From Bradyrhizobium sp. SZCCHNS1050 (GTDB lineage: Bacteria; Pseudomonadota; Alphaproteobacteria; Rhizobiales; Xanthobacteraceae): a stretch of 64,000 nucleotides of DNA. The stretch lies in NCBI RefSeq assembly GCF_032484785.1, contig NZ_JAUETR010000001.1, positions 5,211,501 through 5,275,500 of the forward strand. Reading direction: 5' to 3'. Under the pieces are notes generated by a model that saw only the letters and a list, made by a program, of their open reading frames with translations, had not been told where the DNA came from and made no database searches. Shown piece by piece: positions 1 to 7,471 of this stretch; position 1 is the first letter of the stretch, and each line of letters opens with the position of its first letter. A program made the translations under genes and the position numbers.

Positions 1-464
1 TCGAGGGCCGCTCGGCGCTGCTGCTGTCGAAAGCCAAGGACAACAACGCCTCCTGCGCCATCGGCCCCTTGCTGCGCCTGTTCGACAAGACCTTCACGCT
101 GGATGACGTCCGCAAGATGGACGTGGCGCTGAACGTGACCGGCAGCGACGGCTTCGTGCTCGACGGCCATTCCTCCATCAGCAAGATCAGCCGCGATCCG
201 ACCGACCTCGTCGCCCAGACCATCGGTGCCGTGCATCAATATCCCGACGGCTTCGCGCTGTTCCTCGGCACGATGTTCGCGCCCGTCAAGGATCGCGACG
301 CACCGGGCCAGGGGTTCACCCACAAGCGCGACGACATCGTCACGATCTCGGCGCCTCAACTCGGTCGTCTCGTCAACCGCATGCGCAACAGCGACGAATG
401 CGAGCCGTGGACGTTCGGCGTGGGTGCGCTGATGCGCAGCCTGGCGCGGCGGAAGCTGATCTGA
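1..464 (+). CDS. Fumarylacetoacetate hydrolase family protein, C-terminal part (5' end outside window)
   Basis: These are the last 153 codons of a gene that begins upstream of the window, read in the frame starting at base 3. The fragment shows the C-terminal half of an FAH fold: SKAKDNNASCAIGP, then NVTGSDGFVLDGHSS, then FLGTMFAP and a short tail. Family members cleave or decarboxylate acylpyruvates or act on 2-keto-3-deoxy sugar acids with a Mg ion, but most acidic metal ligands lie in the missing N-terminal part, so the reaction cannot be read here. The sugar-acid genes at 9432-13153 make a role in sugar-acid breakdown possible, though they are 9 kb away with unrelated genes between. The family call is firm; the substrate is open. 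Confidence 0.8.
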   Translation, partial: EGRSALLLSKAKDNNASCAIGPLLRLFDKTFTLDDVRKMDVALNVTGSDGFVLDGHSSISKISRDPTDLVAQTIGAVHQYPDGFALFLGTMFAPVKDRDAPGQGFTHKRDDIVTISAPQLGRLVNRMRNSDECEPWTFGVGALMRSLARRKLI

Positions 465-489
465 GGCACGCAGCCTCCACACCCACGAT

Positions 490-640
490 GTCATTCCGGG
501 GCGCGCGACAGCGCGAGCCCGGAATCCATACGCCGCAGCGCTCGTGAGGCAGACGGCCTGAGTTACGATCGCGCTCCATCACGCAGGCTGGTGGTTATGG
601 ACTCCGGGCTCGCTCGCTTCGCGAGCGCCCCGGAGTGACG
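490..640. repeat. Palindromic intergenic repeat, CCGGGG/CCGGAAT family
   Basis: Two half-elements face each other. The left one runs from TCATTCCGGGGCGCGC to GAGCCCGGAATCCA at 490-529, and the right one from GGACTCCGGGCTCG to CCCCGGAGTGACGG at 598-640. Each half folds on itself and the two halves are also mutually inverted. It fills the gap after the FAH gene and before the convergent reductase. Related copies lie at 4095-4198, 11318-11422 and 52881-53048. Confidence 0.8.
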
Positions 641-667
641 GAGAGACTGGGGGGCTCCTGCGTCATC

Positions 668-1927
668 TCACACATGCCCCGAGGCCATCTGGCTGGCGGC
701 GCGGCGCGGGCGCTCCTGCAGCGATGAGGCGTCGCCCAGCGCGCGCTCGCGCACCAGCGAGAGTGCGTGGTCGCGTTCGGCGGCCGTGCTGCGCCGTGGC
801 TCCGACCGGCGCAGGCCCAGATCGTCGTCGATCGGATCCTTCGGCACCAGCGACAGCGCCCGCTCGAACGGATCGAGCGACGCGTCATGCCCCCTGCCGC
901 CGTCACGGCCCGGCTCAGGCTCGGGCGGACGTCGCGCCACGAGCGTCTTGATGCGGCCGATCAGGCCGGATGGCGCTTCTGGTGGCGCGGAATCGAACGG
1001 GTCGGCATAGAACGTCGCGCCGGCCTTCTCGACCATCCCGGCGAGCGCGGTCACCATGCGCGGCGAGCCGCAGGCATAGACGACATCGGAGGCCGTCAGC
1101 GTCGGCATGTGCGGCTCGATCCGTCCGGTGCGGATCGAGGGATGATTGACCGGACCTTCCTCGACCGTCGGGATGATCGTGACGTTCGGCAGCCGCGCCA
1201 ATTGCGCCAGGATCGGCGTCATGTAGAGCTGCGGCAGCTTCTTGGCGCCGGCGATGATCACCATCGGCCGGTTGCGGGACTCGCGCAGCGCCATCGCGGC
1301 GATCGCCCAGATCGGCGCGAAGCCGGTGCCGCTGCCGGCGAGGACGAGACGGCCGGTGCCGCCCGGGCGCAGGAACGCATGCCCATACGGCCCCTGGATG
1401 CGCAGCCGATGGCCGGGACGGATGCCGCTGCCGAGCGCCGTCGTGACGCGGCCGCCGCGCACGCGCTTGATGTTGAGATGGATGACGCGGCCGCCGATGC
1501 GGCCGTCGAACGACGCCGTTGGGCTGTAGGCGCGTGCCGGATAGCCGTTGAAGGTGAACTTGAAGTACTGCCCGGGCAGATAGCTGATGCTCTTCTCCGG
1601 AGCGATCATCAGCTCCATGATGTCGGGCGCGACCTCGCGCAGGCCGACCAGCCGCGCCTTGCTGGTGTCGATTTCCGGCACGTCCTCCAGCTCGACGTCG
1701 AGATCGGAGACGACGCGCGCCTGGCAGGCATAGATCATGCCCTGCGTATGCGTCTCGCCGCACACCGTCTGGCCCTTGGAGACGTGAACCATGCAGGTGC
1801 CGCAGGTGCCGGCGCGACAGTCGAACGGAATCTCGACGCCGTTGGCGAGCGCGCCATCGAGCAGCACGTCACCCGCGCGGACGCGGAACTGGCGGCCCTT
1901 GACGGTGACGGTCCTGAAGTTCGACAT
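668..1927 (-). CDS. 2Fe-2S ferredoxin / FAD-NAD(P)H oxidoreductase
   Basis: This 419-residue protein is a soluble electron-transfer flavoprotein that should pass electrons between NAD(P)H, a flavin and a plant-type [2Fe-2S] cluster. Residues 1-90 form the ferredoxin domain with cluster ligands C37, C42, C45 and probably C68. Residues 95-320 are a ferredoxin-NADP reductase module with the flavin motif RAYSPT and the nucleotide motif GSGTGFAP. About 95 residues after position 325 are charged, low in complexity and absent from usual relatives such as phenol hydroxylase reductase. It lies 55 bp downstream of the membrane iron-sulfur gene on the same strand, so the two are probably one operon under the FixK boxes near 3400. 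The electron acceptor is unknown. Confidence 0.85.
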   Translation of the reverse strand: MSNFRTVTVKGRQFRVRAGDVLLDGALANGVEIPFDCRAGTCGTCMVHVSKGQTVCGETHTQGMIYACQARVVSDLDVELEDVPEIDTSKARLVGLREVAPDIMELMIAPEKSISYLPGQYFKFTFNGYPARAYSPTASFDGRIGGRVIHLNIKRVRGGRVTTALGSGIRPGHRLRIQGPYGHAFLRPGGTGRLVLAGSGTGFAPIWAIAAMALRESRNRPMVIIAGAKKLPQLYMTPILAQLARLPNVTIIPTVEEGPVNHPSIRTGRIEPHMPTLTASDVVYACGSPRMVTALAGMVEKAGATFYADPFDSAPPEAPSGLIGRIKTLVARRPPEPEPGRDGGRGHDASLDPFERALSLVPKDPIDDDLGLRRSEPRRSTAAERDHALSLVRERALGDASSLQERPRRAASQMASGHV

Positions 1928-1982
1928 GGTTCACTCCTCGATCGGATACGCTGTGACGATGGTGGGATGAGACCGCGGGGAT

Positions 1983-3164
1983 TCACGCCTTGCCGGGCGA
2001 CACGCGGATGAGATTCTTGTTGGCGGTGCTCTCGAACCGGCTCGACCAGTAGTTCGACGCCATCACCGGCCGCTTCAGCCAGCTCACCTTCGGCGAACGC
2101 AGCACCAGGAACCAGAAGAAGAACGGCGTCGTGATGAGATGCGAGACCAGCGGAAACCAGTCCGGCAGCAAGGATGCCGGGCCGGGCAGGCGATACCAGT
2201 AGTAGGTGCTGATCGCGGCCGCCGCGAAGATGCGATGCATCCGGGTGCGGGCGGCGGGCCTGTAGCGCAGGATGTGCTCGCCGACCCTGAAGACGACGTA
2301 GCTGACGAGCGCGGCGCCCAGCGGCCACACATAGGCGGTGATGATCGCGGCCTGGTCGACCTGCTGCGGCGGATAGTCCGGCACTTGATACCAGCCCCAG
2401 ACGAAGCCGGGGAAGCTGCCGATCAGGAAGTTGCCGAGGAACTGCTGGACTTTGGTGGGCACGCCCGCCGTCGGCGTCAGCTCGGGCGTGGAGTCGGGAC
2501 ACGGATTGCTGCAGGCCTCGCAGATGTTGCAGCGGGCATTCTTGAAGGTCAGGGCGGGGTTGGTGCCGTAGAGCCGCTCGACGGGGTGGATCGGACACAG
2601 CGAGGTGCACCAGCCCGAGCGCATTTCGAACACAGAGCCCATCGCGAACGCCATGACCGCGGCCGACAGCAGCATGACCGCCGTCAGCGGACCGTCGACA
2701 TTGAGTCCGATTCGTCGCATCGGCACGACGATGAAAAGAAGCGTCACGCTGATCACCGCGAGCGTCGCCGCGCCCCATTCCGGCATCCGGATGTTCTGCG
2801 AGATGCCCATCTTGTTCGGCAGCAGATGGAATGTCGCCATTGGACAGATGTTGCGCCACAGGCCGGGCGAGATCGTCACCAGCGCGGGCGCGATCGGAAT
2901 CAGGAGATTCCACATCAGGGCGATGCCGAGGGGAGGGAAGAACAGCAGCAGGTTCACCAGCAGCACGCCGACGACCAGCATGACCGTCTGCATCGTCAGC
3001 CAGAATCGCCGCTCGGCCCGTCCGGTGCTGCGGCTGCCGGCCTGTGCGGCCGGCTGATACCTGGCGGGAGCCACCTTCACCGCCACGTGCGCGAGCGGCC
3101 GGGCATCTCGATGTTGCGAAGCGTAGTCGTGTCGGGGCGAACGTTGAGCGCTGTTGTTCTGCAT
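1983..3164 (-). CDS. Membrane-bound 4Fe-4S electron-transfer protein (NosR/NapH-like)
   Basis: This is a 393-residue inner-membrane protein. After a polar N-terminus of about 55 residues come hydrophobic segments near 56-78, 84-100, 132-148 and 158-178, and more after residue 240. Between them lie cysteine motifs: GWCTSLCP (C186, C190) and CNICEACSNPCP (C212, C215, C218, C222), the second being a full [4Fe-4S] ligand set. C107-Pro may also take part. The pattern resembles the C-terminal domain of NosR and NapH, without their other domains. It is followed by the 2Fe-2S/flavin reductase at 668-1927, suggesting transfer between NAD(P)H or quinol and a membrane or periplasmic acceptor. Two perfect FixK boxes lie about 200 bp upstream, so expression should rise when oxygen is low. 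Confidence 0.8.
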   Translation of the reverse strand: MQNNSAQRSPRHDYASQHRDARPLAHVAVKVAPARYQPAAQAGSRSTGRAERRFWLTMQTVMLVVGVLLVNLLLFFPPLGIALMWNLLIPIAPALVTISPGLWRNICPMATFHLLPNKMGISQNIRMPEWGAATLAVISVTLLFIVVPMRRIGLNVDGPLTAVMLLSAAVMAFAMGSVFEMRSGWCTSLCPIHPVERLYGTNPALTFKNARCNICEACSNPCPDSTPELTPTAGVPTKVQQFLGNFLIGSFPGFVWGWYQVPDYPPQQVDQAAIITAYVWPLGAALVSYVVFRVGEHILRYRPAARTRMHRIFAAAAISTYYWYRLPGPASLLPDWFPLVSHLITTPFFFWFLVLRSPKVSWLKRPVMASNYWSSRFESTANKNLIRVSPGKA

Positions 3165-3359
3165 TGCTTTCCAGGACGCGAGTTGGTCTTCACGATCGCG
3201 CCGACGTCACGTTCACAGGCGCGGAGTTGTTAGTCCCGCAATCCCTGTGACTTCGTGTCGCAGCGCATGCTGTGACGCAGAATCTGACGGCGAGATGTGG
3301 CGCTTTTTGACGGCCAATATGGACGTCCCTGGGCCATGCTGCGGTCGGCCTGCGGCCGT

Positions 3360-3373
3360 TTGATCTGGATCAA
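3360..3373 (-). promoter_or_regulatory. FixK/FNR box 1
   Basis: TTGATCTGGATCAA is a perfect match to the palindrome TTGAT-N4-ATCAA bound by FNR/FixK proteins. It is the box nearer to the start of the membrane iron-sulfur gene, whose ATG is about 196 bp away. The only genes downstream in a fitting direction are the pair at 668-3164. I see no clear -10 at the usual distance, so the start point is open. Confidence 0.85.
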
Positions 3374-3426
3374 ATCGAGGAACATCAAGGATTTGATCGG
3401 GGGCTGGAGCAGTTTTTCCAGATCGT

Positions 3427-3440
3427 TTGATCTGGATCAA
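3427..3440 (-). promoter_or_regulatory. FixK/FNR box 2
   Basis: A second, identical copy of TTGATCTGGATCAA lies with its centre 67 bp from the centre of the first. Two identical boxes in one promoter suggest either two start points or a tandem-activator promoter. Confidence 0.85.
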
Positions 3441-3564
3441 TGACGGCCTCGGCTGTGACGTAGTTCGGGCGTGATCAGGGCAGTGCGCAGATGATTTCGA
3501 CGCTGCCATAACGACCCGACGGGCAAATCAGATCGCGCGCTAAAATCCTGTCCAGCCGTCAGGC

Positions 3565-3970
3565 AAAAAATAAATCGCTTGCCGATTTCGTATAATCAGC
3601 ATTACAGTCCAGCCCGTTCCGTTGCGTCGGAGGGGACGTATCGCGGTCGTCATGGACGTCGGCAGCGGAATGCGATGGGCGTGTGTCGTTGCAGCGTGAT
3701 CATTCGCGCCGACGAACAATGATGCACGCACGGTCAAGTCGCGCGGTCCTGGCACCCCGATGCTGGTGTCCCCGCGGCGGCGCGCGGACAGCGCGTCGTC
3801 GCGCACGGTGGCCAAAAGCCGGCGCACCGGGGAGAACGCGAAGCAGCCGTCAAAACCATCGCGCAGGGAGGGCCGGGCGTCTTCGGCCAGACCTGTGGTA
3901 CCTGCCGCCTGCATTTTTTCCGCAGGCGGGCCACGGGCGCGGCCAGCGCCCGGCCTTCCCTGCGCCCTTC
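3565..3970 (-). repeat. Long structured intergenic element, copy A (about 400 bp)
   Basis: This is one of three long related non-coding sequences in the window (others near 20715-21115 and 54440-54840); this copy is inverted relative to the others. Its outer stem pairs 3861-3879 with 3947-3965 over 19 bp with a single G-T pair. The inner hairpin at 3901-3932 has arms CCGCCTGC and GCAGGCGG around an A/T-rich loop. Beyond the stem, the shared sequence runs on for about 280 bp and ends in an A/T-rich patch near 3570. No open frame is conserved between the copies, so it is not read as a gene. The outer ends are approximate. Confidence 0.8.
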
Positions 3971-4094
3971 ACGTCATAAGGGCGATGATATCGGCATCAC
4001 CCGGACGCAACGCGCCGCGGGAGTGAGAACGCATGTGACCATCCCGGTCGGTCCTGGACTCACGATTGTGGCAAATCCGATGACACAACAAAGG

Positions 4095-4198
4095 TCGTTA
4101 TTCCGGGACGCGTCGCGCAGCGGCGCGGGCCCGGAATCCATACGCACGATCGTGGTTATGGATTCCGGGCTCGCCCTGCGGGCGCCCCGGAATGACGG
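4095..4198. repeat. Palindromic intergenic repeat, CCGGGG/CCGGAAT family
   Basis: The left half starts GTCGTTATTCCGGGACGCG and ends GGGCCCGGAATCCAT. The right half starts GGATTCCGGGCTCGC and ends GCCCCGGAATGACGG. The arrangement is the same as at 490-640. Confidence 0.8.
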
Positions 4199-4276
4199 CG
4201 CAGGGAGAGGGGCTCATGCGAGGTCTCTCATGGCCGAGCGCCAGAGATGGCCGAAAGTCTCGCTTGGCTCTCCGCC

Positions 4277-4416
4277 GTCGTCCCGGACAAGCGTGCGCAG
4301 CACGCGCAGATCCGGGACCCATAACCCCAGGGAGATGTTGTTGCGCACGATGTTGGACCAGTCGTTCTTCGCAACGTCTGCCGCGGAGTATTGGTCCCTG
4401 CGTTCGCAGGGACGAC
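4277..4416. repeat. Palindromic intergenic repeat, GTCCCGGA/TCCGGGAC family
   Basis: A left arm with GTCCCGGA and TCCGGGACCCATAA (about 4279-4325) faces a right hairpin GTCCCTGC-gttc-GCAGGGAC (4394-4413). It is a different sequence family from its neighbour at 4095-4198. Together with copy A, these repeats fill the gap between 3441 and the Lrp gene, where I see no gene. Confidence 0.65.
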
Positions 4417-4442
4417 AGCTGAGGTCGTGGCGATGGCCTGCC

Positions 4443-4904
4443 TCACACCGGCAGCGCGATGGAGTACTTCACCTGGCTCAGCGCAAAGCTCGATTCGATC
4501 GAGGCGATGCCGTCGAGGCGGGTCAGCTTGCTCTTCAGGAACGCCTCATACGACGACAAATCAGCCGCCACCACGCGCAGCAAATAGTCGCGATTTCCCG
4601 TCATCAGATAGCATTCCAGCACCTCGGGCCAGGCCGAGATCGCCTTTTCGAAGCGCTTGAGGTCCTCCTCCTTCTGCCGCGCGAGCTTGATGGAGATGAA
4701 GACGGACACGTGCAGCCCGAGCGCCTTCTGGTCGACGGTCGCGAGATAGCGGGTGATGACGCCGCGCTCCTCCAAGAGCTTGACGCGGCGGTGGCAGGGC
4801 GAGACCGACAGCCCGACCTTGTCGGCGAGCTCCTGCATGGTGATGCGGCCGTCGGCCTGGAGATGGCCGAGGATCTTGCGGTCGATGGCGTCGAGCTCGG
4901 GCAT
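4443..4904 (-). CDS. Lrp/AsnC family transcriptional regulator (MdeR-like)
   Basis: This is a 153-residue Lrp-type regulator. An N-terminal helix-turn-helix (DRKILGHLQADGRITMQELA, then VGLSVSPCHRRVKLLEERG) is followed by a RAM ligand-binding domain with YLMTGNRDYLLRV. I start it at MPELDAIDRK, the usual start for the family, rather than at an in-frame Met 21 codons upstream that would lie in the operator region. It is divergent from the E1-like ketoacid dehydrogenase at 5046. That pairing recalls mdeR and mdeB of Pseudomonas putida, where MdeR activates catabolism of methionine-derived 2-ketobutyrate. Regulation of the divergent gene is likely; the effector is an inference. Confidence 0.88.
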   Translation of the reverse strand: MPELDAIDRKILGHLQADGRITMQELADKVGLSVSPCHRRVKLLEERGVITRYLATVDQKALGLHVSVFISIKLARQKEEDLKRFEKAISAWPEVLECYLMTGNRDYLLRVVAADLSSYEAFLKSKLTRLDGIASIESSFALSQVKYSIALPV

Positions 4905-4944
4905 TGGGATAAAATCGCTCAAAGTGGATTCTGAATGGGAAAAT

Positions 4945-4983
4945 ATCTCAACAATCGGCAACTGCACGCGAAAAATTGAGAAT
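4945..4983. promoter_or_regulatory. Candidate Lrp operator between divergent genes
   Basis: ATCTCAA (4945-4951) and TTGAGAAT (4976-4983) form inverted half-sites in an unusually A/T-rich stretch, about three helical turns apart. That spacing fits an Lrp-type octamer that wraps DNA. The site lies midway between the two divergent start codons. Confidence 0.45.
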
Positions 4984-5045
4984 TATGGCCGGTGCGACAG
5001 GATTAAAATCGGCGAATCCAACAAGGCCCCGGGGAGCAGCGCGCC

Positions 5046-7415
5046 ATGGCCACGCCATCCGCATCGTCAGACCGTCTCGACATCCTGAACGCGCTGACCC
5101 GCAAGGCGCTGTGGCTGTCGTCCTGGACCATCCATCACGCCAACCACATCCGGCCGAACACCGACGGCCTGAAGGTCGGCGGCCACCAGGCCTCCTCCGC
5201 CTCGCTCGCGACCATCATGTCGGCGCTGTACTTCTCGGTGCTGCGCCCGGAGGACCGCGTCGCGGTGAAGCCGCATGCGAGCCCCGTCTTCCATGCCATC
5301 CAATATCTGTTCGGCCGGCAGACGCGCGAGAAGCTGGAGAATTTCCGCGGCTTCAAGGGCGCGCAATCCTATCCGTCGCGCACCAAGGATGTCGACGATG
5401 TCGACTTCTCGACCGGCTCGGTCGGCCTCGGCGTCGCGCAGACTTTGTTCTCCTCGCTGGTGCAGGACTACGTACACGCGCATGGCTGGATGAAGGGCCG
5501 CCGCGAGGGCCGCATGATCGCGCTGGTCGGCGACGCCGAGATGGACGAGGGCAATATCTTCGAGGCCCTGGCCGAGGGCTGGAAGCACGGCCTGCGCAAC
5601 ACCTGGTGGATCGTTGACTACAACCGCCAGAGCCTGGACGCCGTCGTGCGCGAGGGCCTGTGGGAGAAGTTCGAAACCATGTTCCGCAATTTCGGTTGGG
5701 ACGTGGTGATCGTGAAATACGGCCGGCTGATGCGAGAGGCGTTTGCCGAACCCGGCGGCGAGGCGCTGCGGCGCTGGATCGATAACTGCCCGAACGCGCT
5801 TTATGCGGCGCTGTGCTTCCAGGGTGGGGCTGCCTTCCGCAAGCACATCCAGGACGAGATCGGCGATCAGGGCGACGTGACCCGGCTGCTCGACAAGCGC
5901 ACCGACGACGAGTTGCTGGCGCTGATGAGCAATCTCGGCGGCCACGACATGGCCAGCATGCTTGATGCCTTCGAGTCCATCGACCACGACCGCCCGGTGT
6001 GCTTCATCGCCTATACCATCAAGGGCGTCGGCCTGCCGTTCCAGGGCCACAAGGACAATCACGCCGGCCTGATGACCGTCGCCCAGATGGAGAAGTGGCG
6101 CGCGCAGCAGAACATTCGCCCGGGCCATGAGTGGGACAAGTTCGAGGGACTGACGCAGGATGCTTCGACGCTGGAGTCGTTCCTCGCGTCGGTGCCGTTC
6201 AATCGCGATGGCCGCCGGCTCGATGATGCGGTGTTCGACGTGCCGGAGCGGCTGACCTTCACCGCGGCGGCGCAGATGTCGACGCAGCAGGGCTTTGGCC
6301 TGATCCTCAACGATCTCGCCCGCAGCGACACCGCGCTGGCCTCGCGCATCGTGACCTCGTCGCCCGACGTCACCGTCTCGACCAATCTTGGCGCCTGGGT
6401 CAACCGCCGTGGCCTGTTCGCCCGCGCGGAGAAGGCGGATTTGTTCCGCAGCGAGAAGATCCCGTCGACCTTCAATTGGGCGGCCTCGCCGAAGGGCCAG
6501 CATATCGAGCTGGGGATCGCCGAGATGAACCTGTTCATCATGGCCTCGGCGCTTGGCCTGTCGCACGCCATCAACGGCGCGCGGCTGCTGCCGGTGGTCA
6601 CCTTGTACGATCCCTTCATCGAGCGCGGCCTCGATGCGCTGAACTACGCCTGCTATCAGGATGCGCGTTTCATGGTGGCGGCCACGCCGTCGGGCGTGAC
6701 CTTGGCGCCGGAGGGCGGCGCGCATCAGTCGATCGCGACACCGTTGATCGGCATGGCGCAGGACGGGCTGTCGTCGTTCGAGCCGGCCTTCGTCGACGAG
6801 CTCGCCGCGATCATGAAATGGGGCTTTGCCCACATGCAGCGCGAGGCAGGCGAGGGCGGCTCGCTCTATCTGCGGCTGTCGACGCGCACCATCGATCAGC
6901 CGCAGCGGATCATGACGCCGGAGCTGGAATCCGACATCGCCGCCGGCGCCTATTGGCTGCGCAAGCCGGGACCGAATGCCGAGGTGATCGTCGCCTATAC
7001 CGGCGCGGTCGCGCCGGAGGCGATCGAGGCCACCGGCCTGATCGGCGAGTCCCGCCGCGACGTCGGCCTGCTCGCGATCACCTCGGCGGACCGGCTGCAT
7101 GCCGGATGGACGGCGGCGCGCAGCCTGCGGCGGCATCGGCGCGGTGTGCAACATCTCAGCCACATCGAACAACTGCTGGCGCCGCTGCCGCGCGATTGCG
7201 GCATCGTCACCGTGATCGACGGCCATCCGGCGACGCTCGGCTGGCTCGGCTCGGTGCGCGGCCATCGCGTCGAGGCGCTGGGGGTTGAGAAATTCGGCCA
7301 GACCGGGACGATCGACGACCTCTATCGCCACAATGGGATGGACGCCAACGCGATCATCGATGCGGCCGAGAGCCTCACTGGCGCGCCGGTCCGGCATCGC
7401 AAGATGGCAGTGTGA
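5046..7415 (+). CDS. ThDP-dependent ketoacid dehydrogenase E1 / transketolase-like (AceE/MdeB-like)
   Basis: This 789-residue thiamin-diphosphate enzyme resembles the single-chain E1 of pyruvate dehydrogenase (AceE, about 890 residues) but is shorter. The N-terminal third has HANHIRPNTDGLKVGGHQAS and the ThDP/Mg motif GDAEMDEGN with a later Asn in VDYNRQSLD. The middle has the transketolase pyrimidine-binding region (ELGIAEMNLF, LYDPFIERGLD). A GGGGAG site stands ahead of the ATG. No E2 or E3 gene is near. With the divergent Lrp gene, the best model is an MdeB-like E1 acting on 2-ketobutyrate or another branched or short 2-keto acid. Many annotations would simply say transketolase; the sequence sides with AceE-like E1. 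Confidence 0.85.
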   Translation: MATPSASSDRLDILNALTRKALWLSSWTIHHANHIRPNTDGLKVGGHQASSASLATIMSALYFSVLRPEDRVAVKPHASPVFHAIQYLFGRQTREKLENFRGFKGAQSYPSRTKDVDDVDFSTGSVGLGVAQTLFSSLVQDYVHAHGWMKGRREGRMIALVGDAEMDEGNIFEALAEGWKHGLRNTWWIVDYNRQSLDAVVREGLWEKFETMFRNFGWDVVIVKYGRLMREAFAEPGGEALRRWIDNCPNALYAALCFQGGAAFRKHIQDEIGDQGDVTRLLDKRTDDELLALMSNLGGHDMASMLDAFESIDHDRPVCFIAYTIKGVGLPFQGHKDNHAGLMTVAQMEKWRAQQNIRPGHEWDKFEGLTQDASTLESFLASVPFNRDGRRLDDAVFDVPERLTFTAAAQMSTQQGFGLILNDLARSDTALASRIVTSSPDVTVSTNLGAWVNRRGLFARAEKADLFRSEKIPSTFNWAASPKGQHIELGIAEMNLFIMASALGLSHAINGARLLPVVTLYDPFIERGLDALNYACYQDARFMVAATPSGVTLAPEGGAHQSIATPLIGMAQDGLSSFEPAFVDELAAIMKWGFAHMQREAGEGGSLYLRLSTRTIDQPQRIMTPELESDIAAGAYWLRKPGPNAEVIVAYTGAVAPEAIEATGLIGESRRDVGLLAITSADRLHAGWTAARSLRRHRRGVQHLSHIEQLLAPLPRDCGIVTVIDGHPATLGWLGSVRGHRVEALGVEKFGQTGTIDDLYRHNGMDANAIIDAAESLTGAPVRHRKMAV

Positions 7416-7433
7416 GGGCGGGCCAAGAACGGG

Positions 7434-7471
7434 GACGCCGTCTCCCTCACCTGGATGAAGGAGACGGCGTC
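7434..7471 (+). terminator. Strong hairpin after the E1-like gene
   Basis: GACGCCGTCTCC (7434-7445) and GGAGACGGCGTC (7460-7471) form a perfect 12-bp stem with a 14-nt loop, 19 bp after the stop codon. No T-run follows, so it may act as an mRNA 3' stabiliser or a Rho-assisted terminator. Confidence 0.6.

Noticed and set aside
3480..3560. Possible tRNA or small RNA near the FixK boxes
   Set aside because: I found no cloverleaf, acceptor-stem pairing or promoter-terminator pair in the stretch.
3540..4026. Open frames of 88-124 codons inside long element copy A
   Set aside because: The corresponding frames are not kept in copies B and C, which carry frame-breaking length differences, so the element is not coding.
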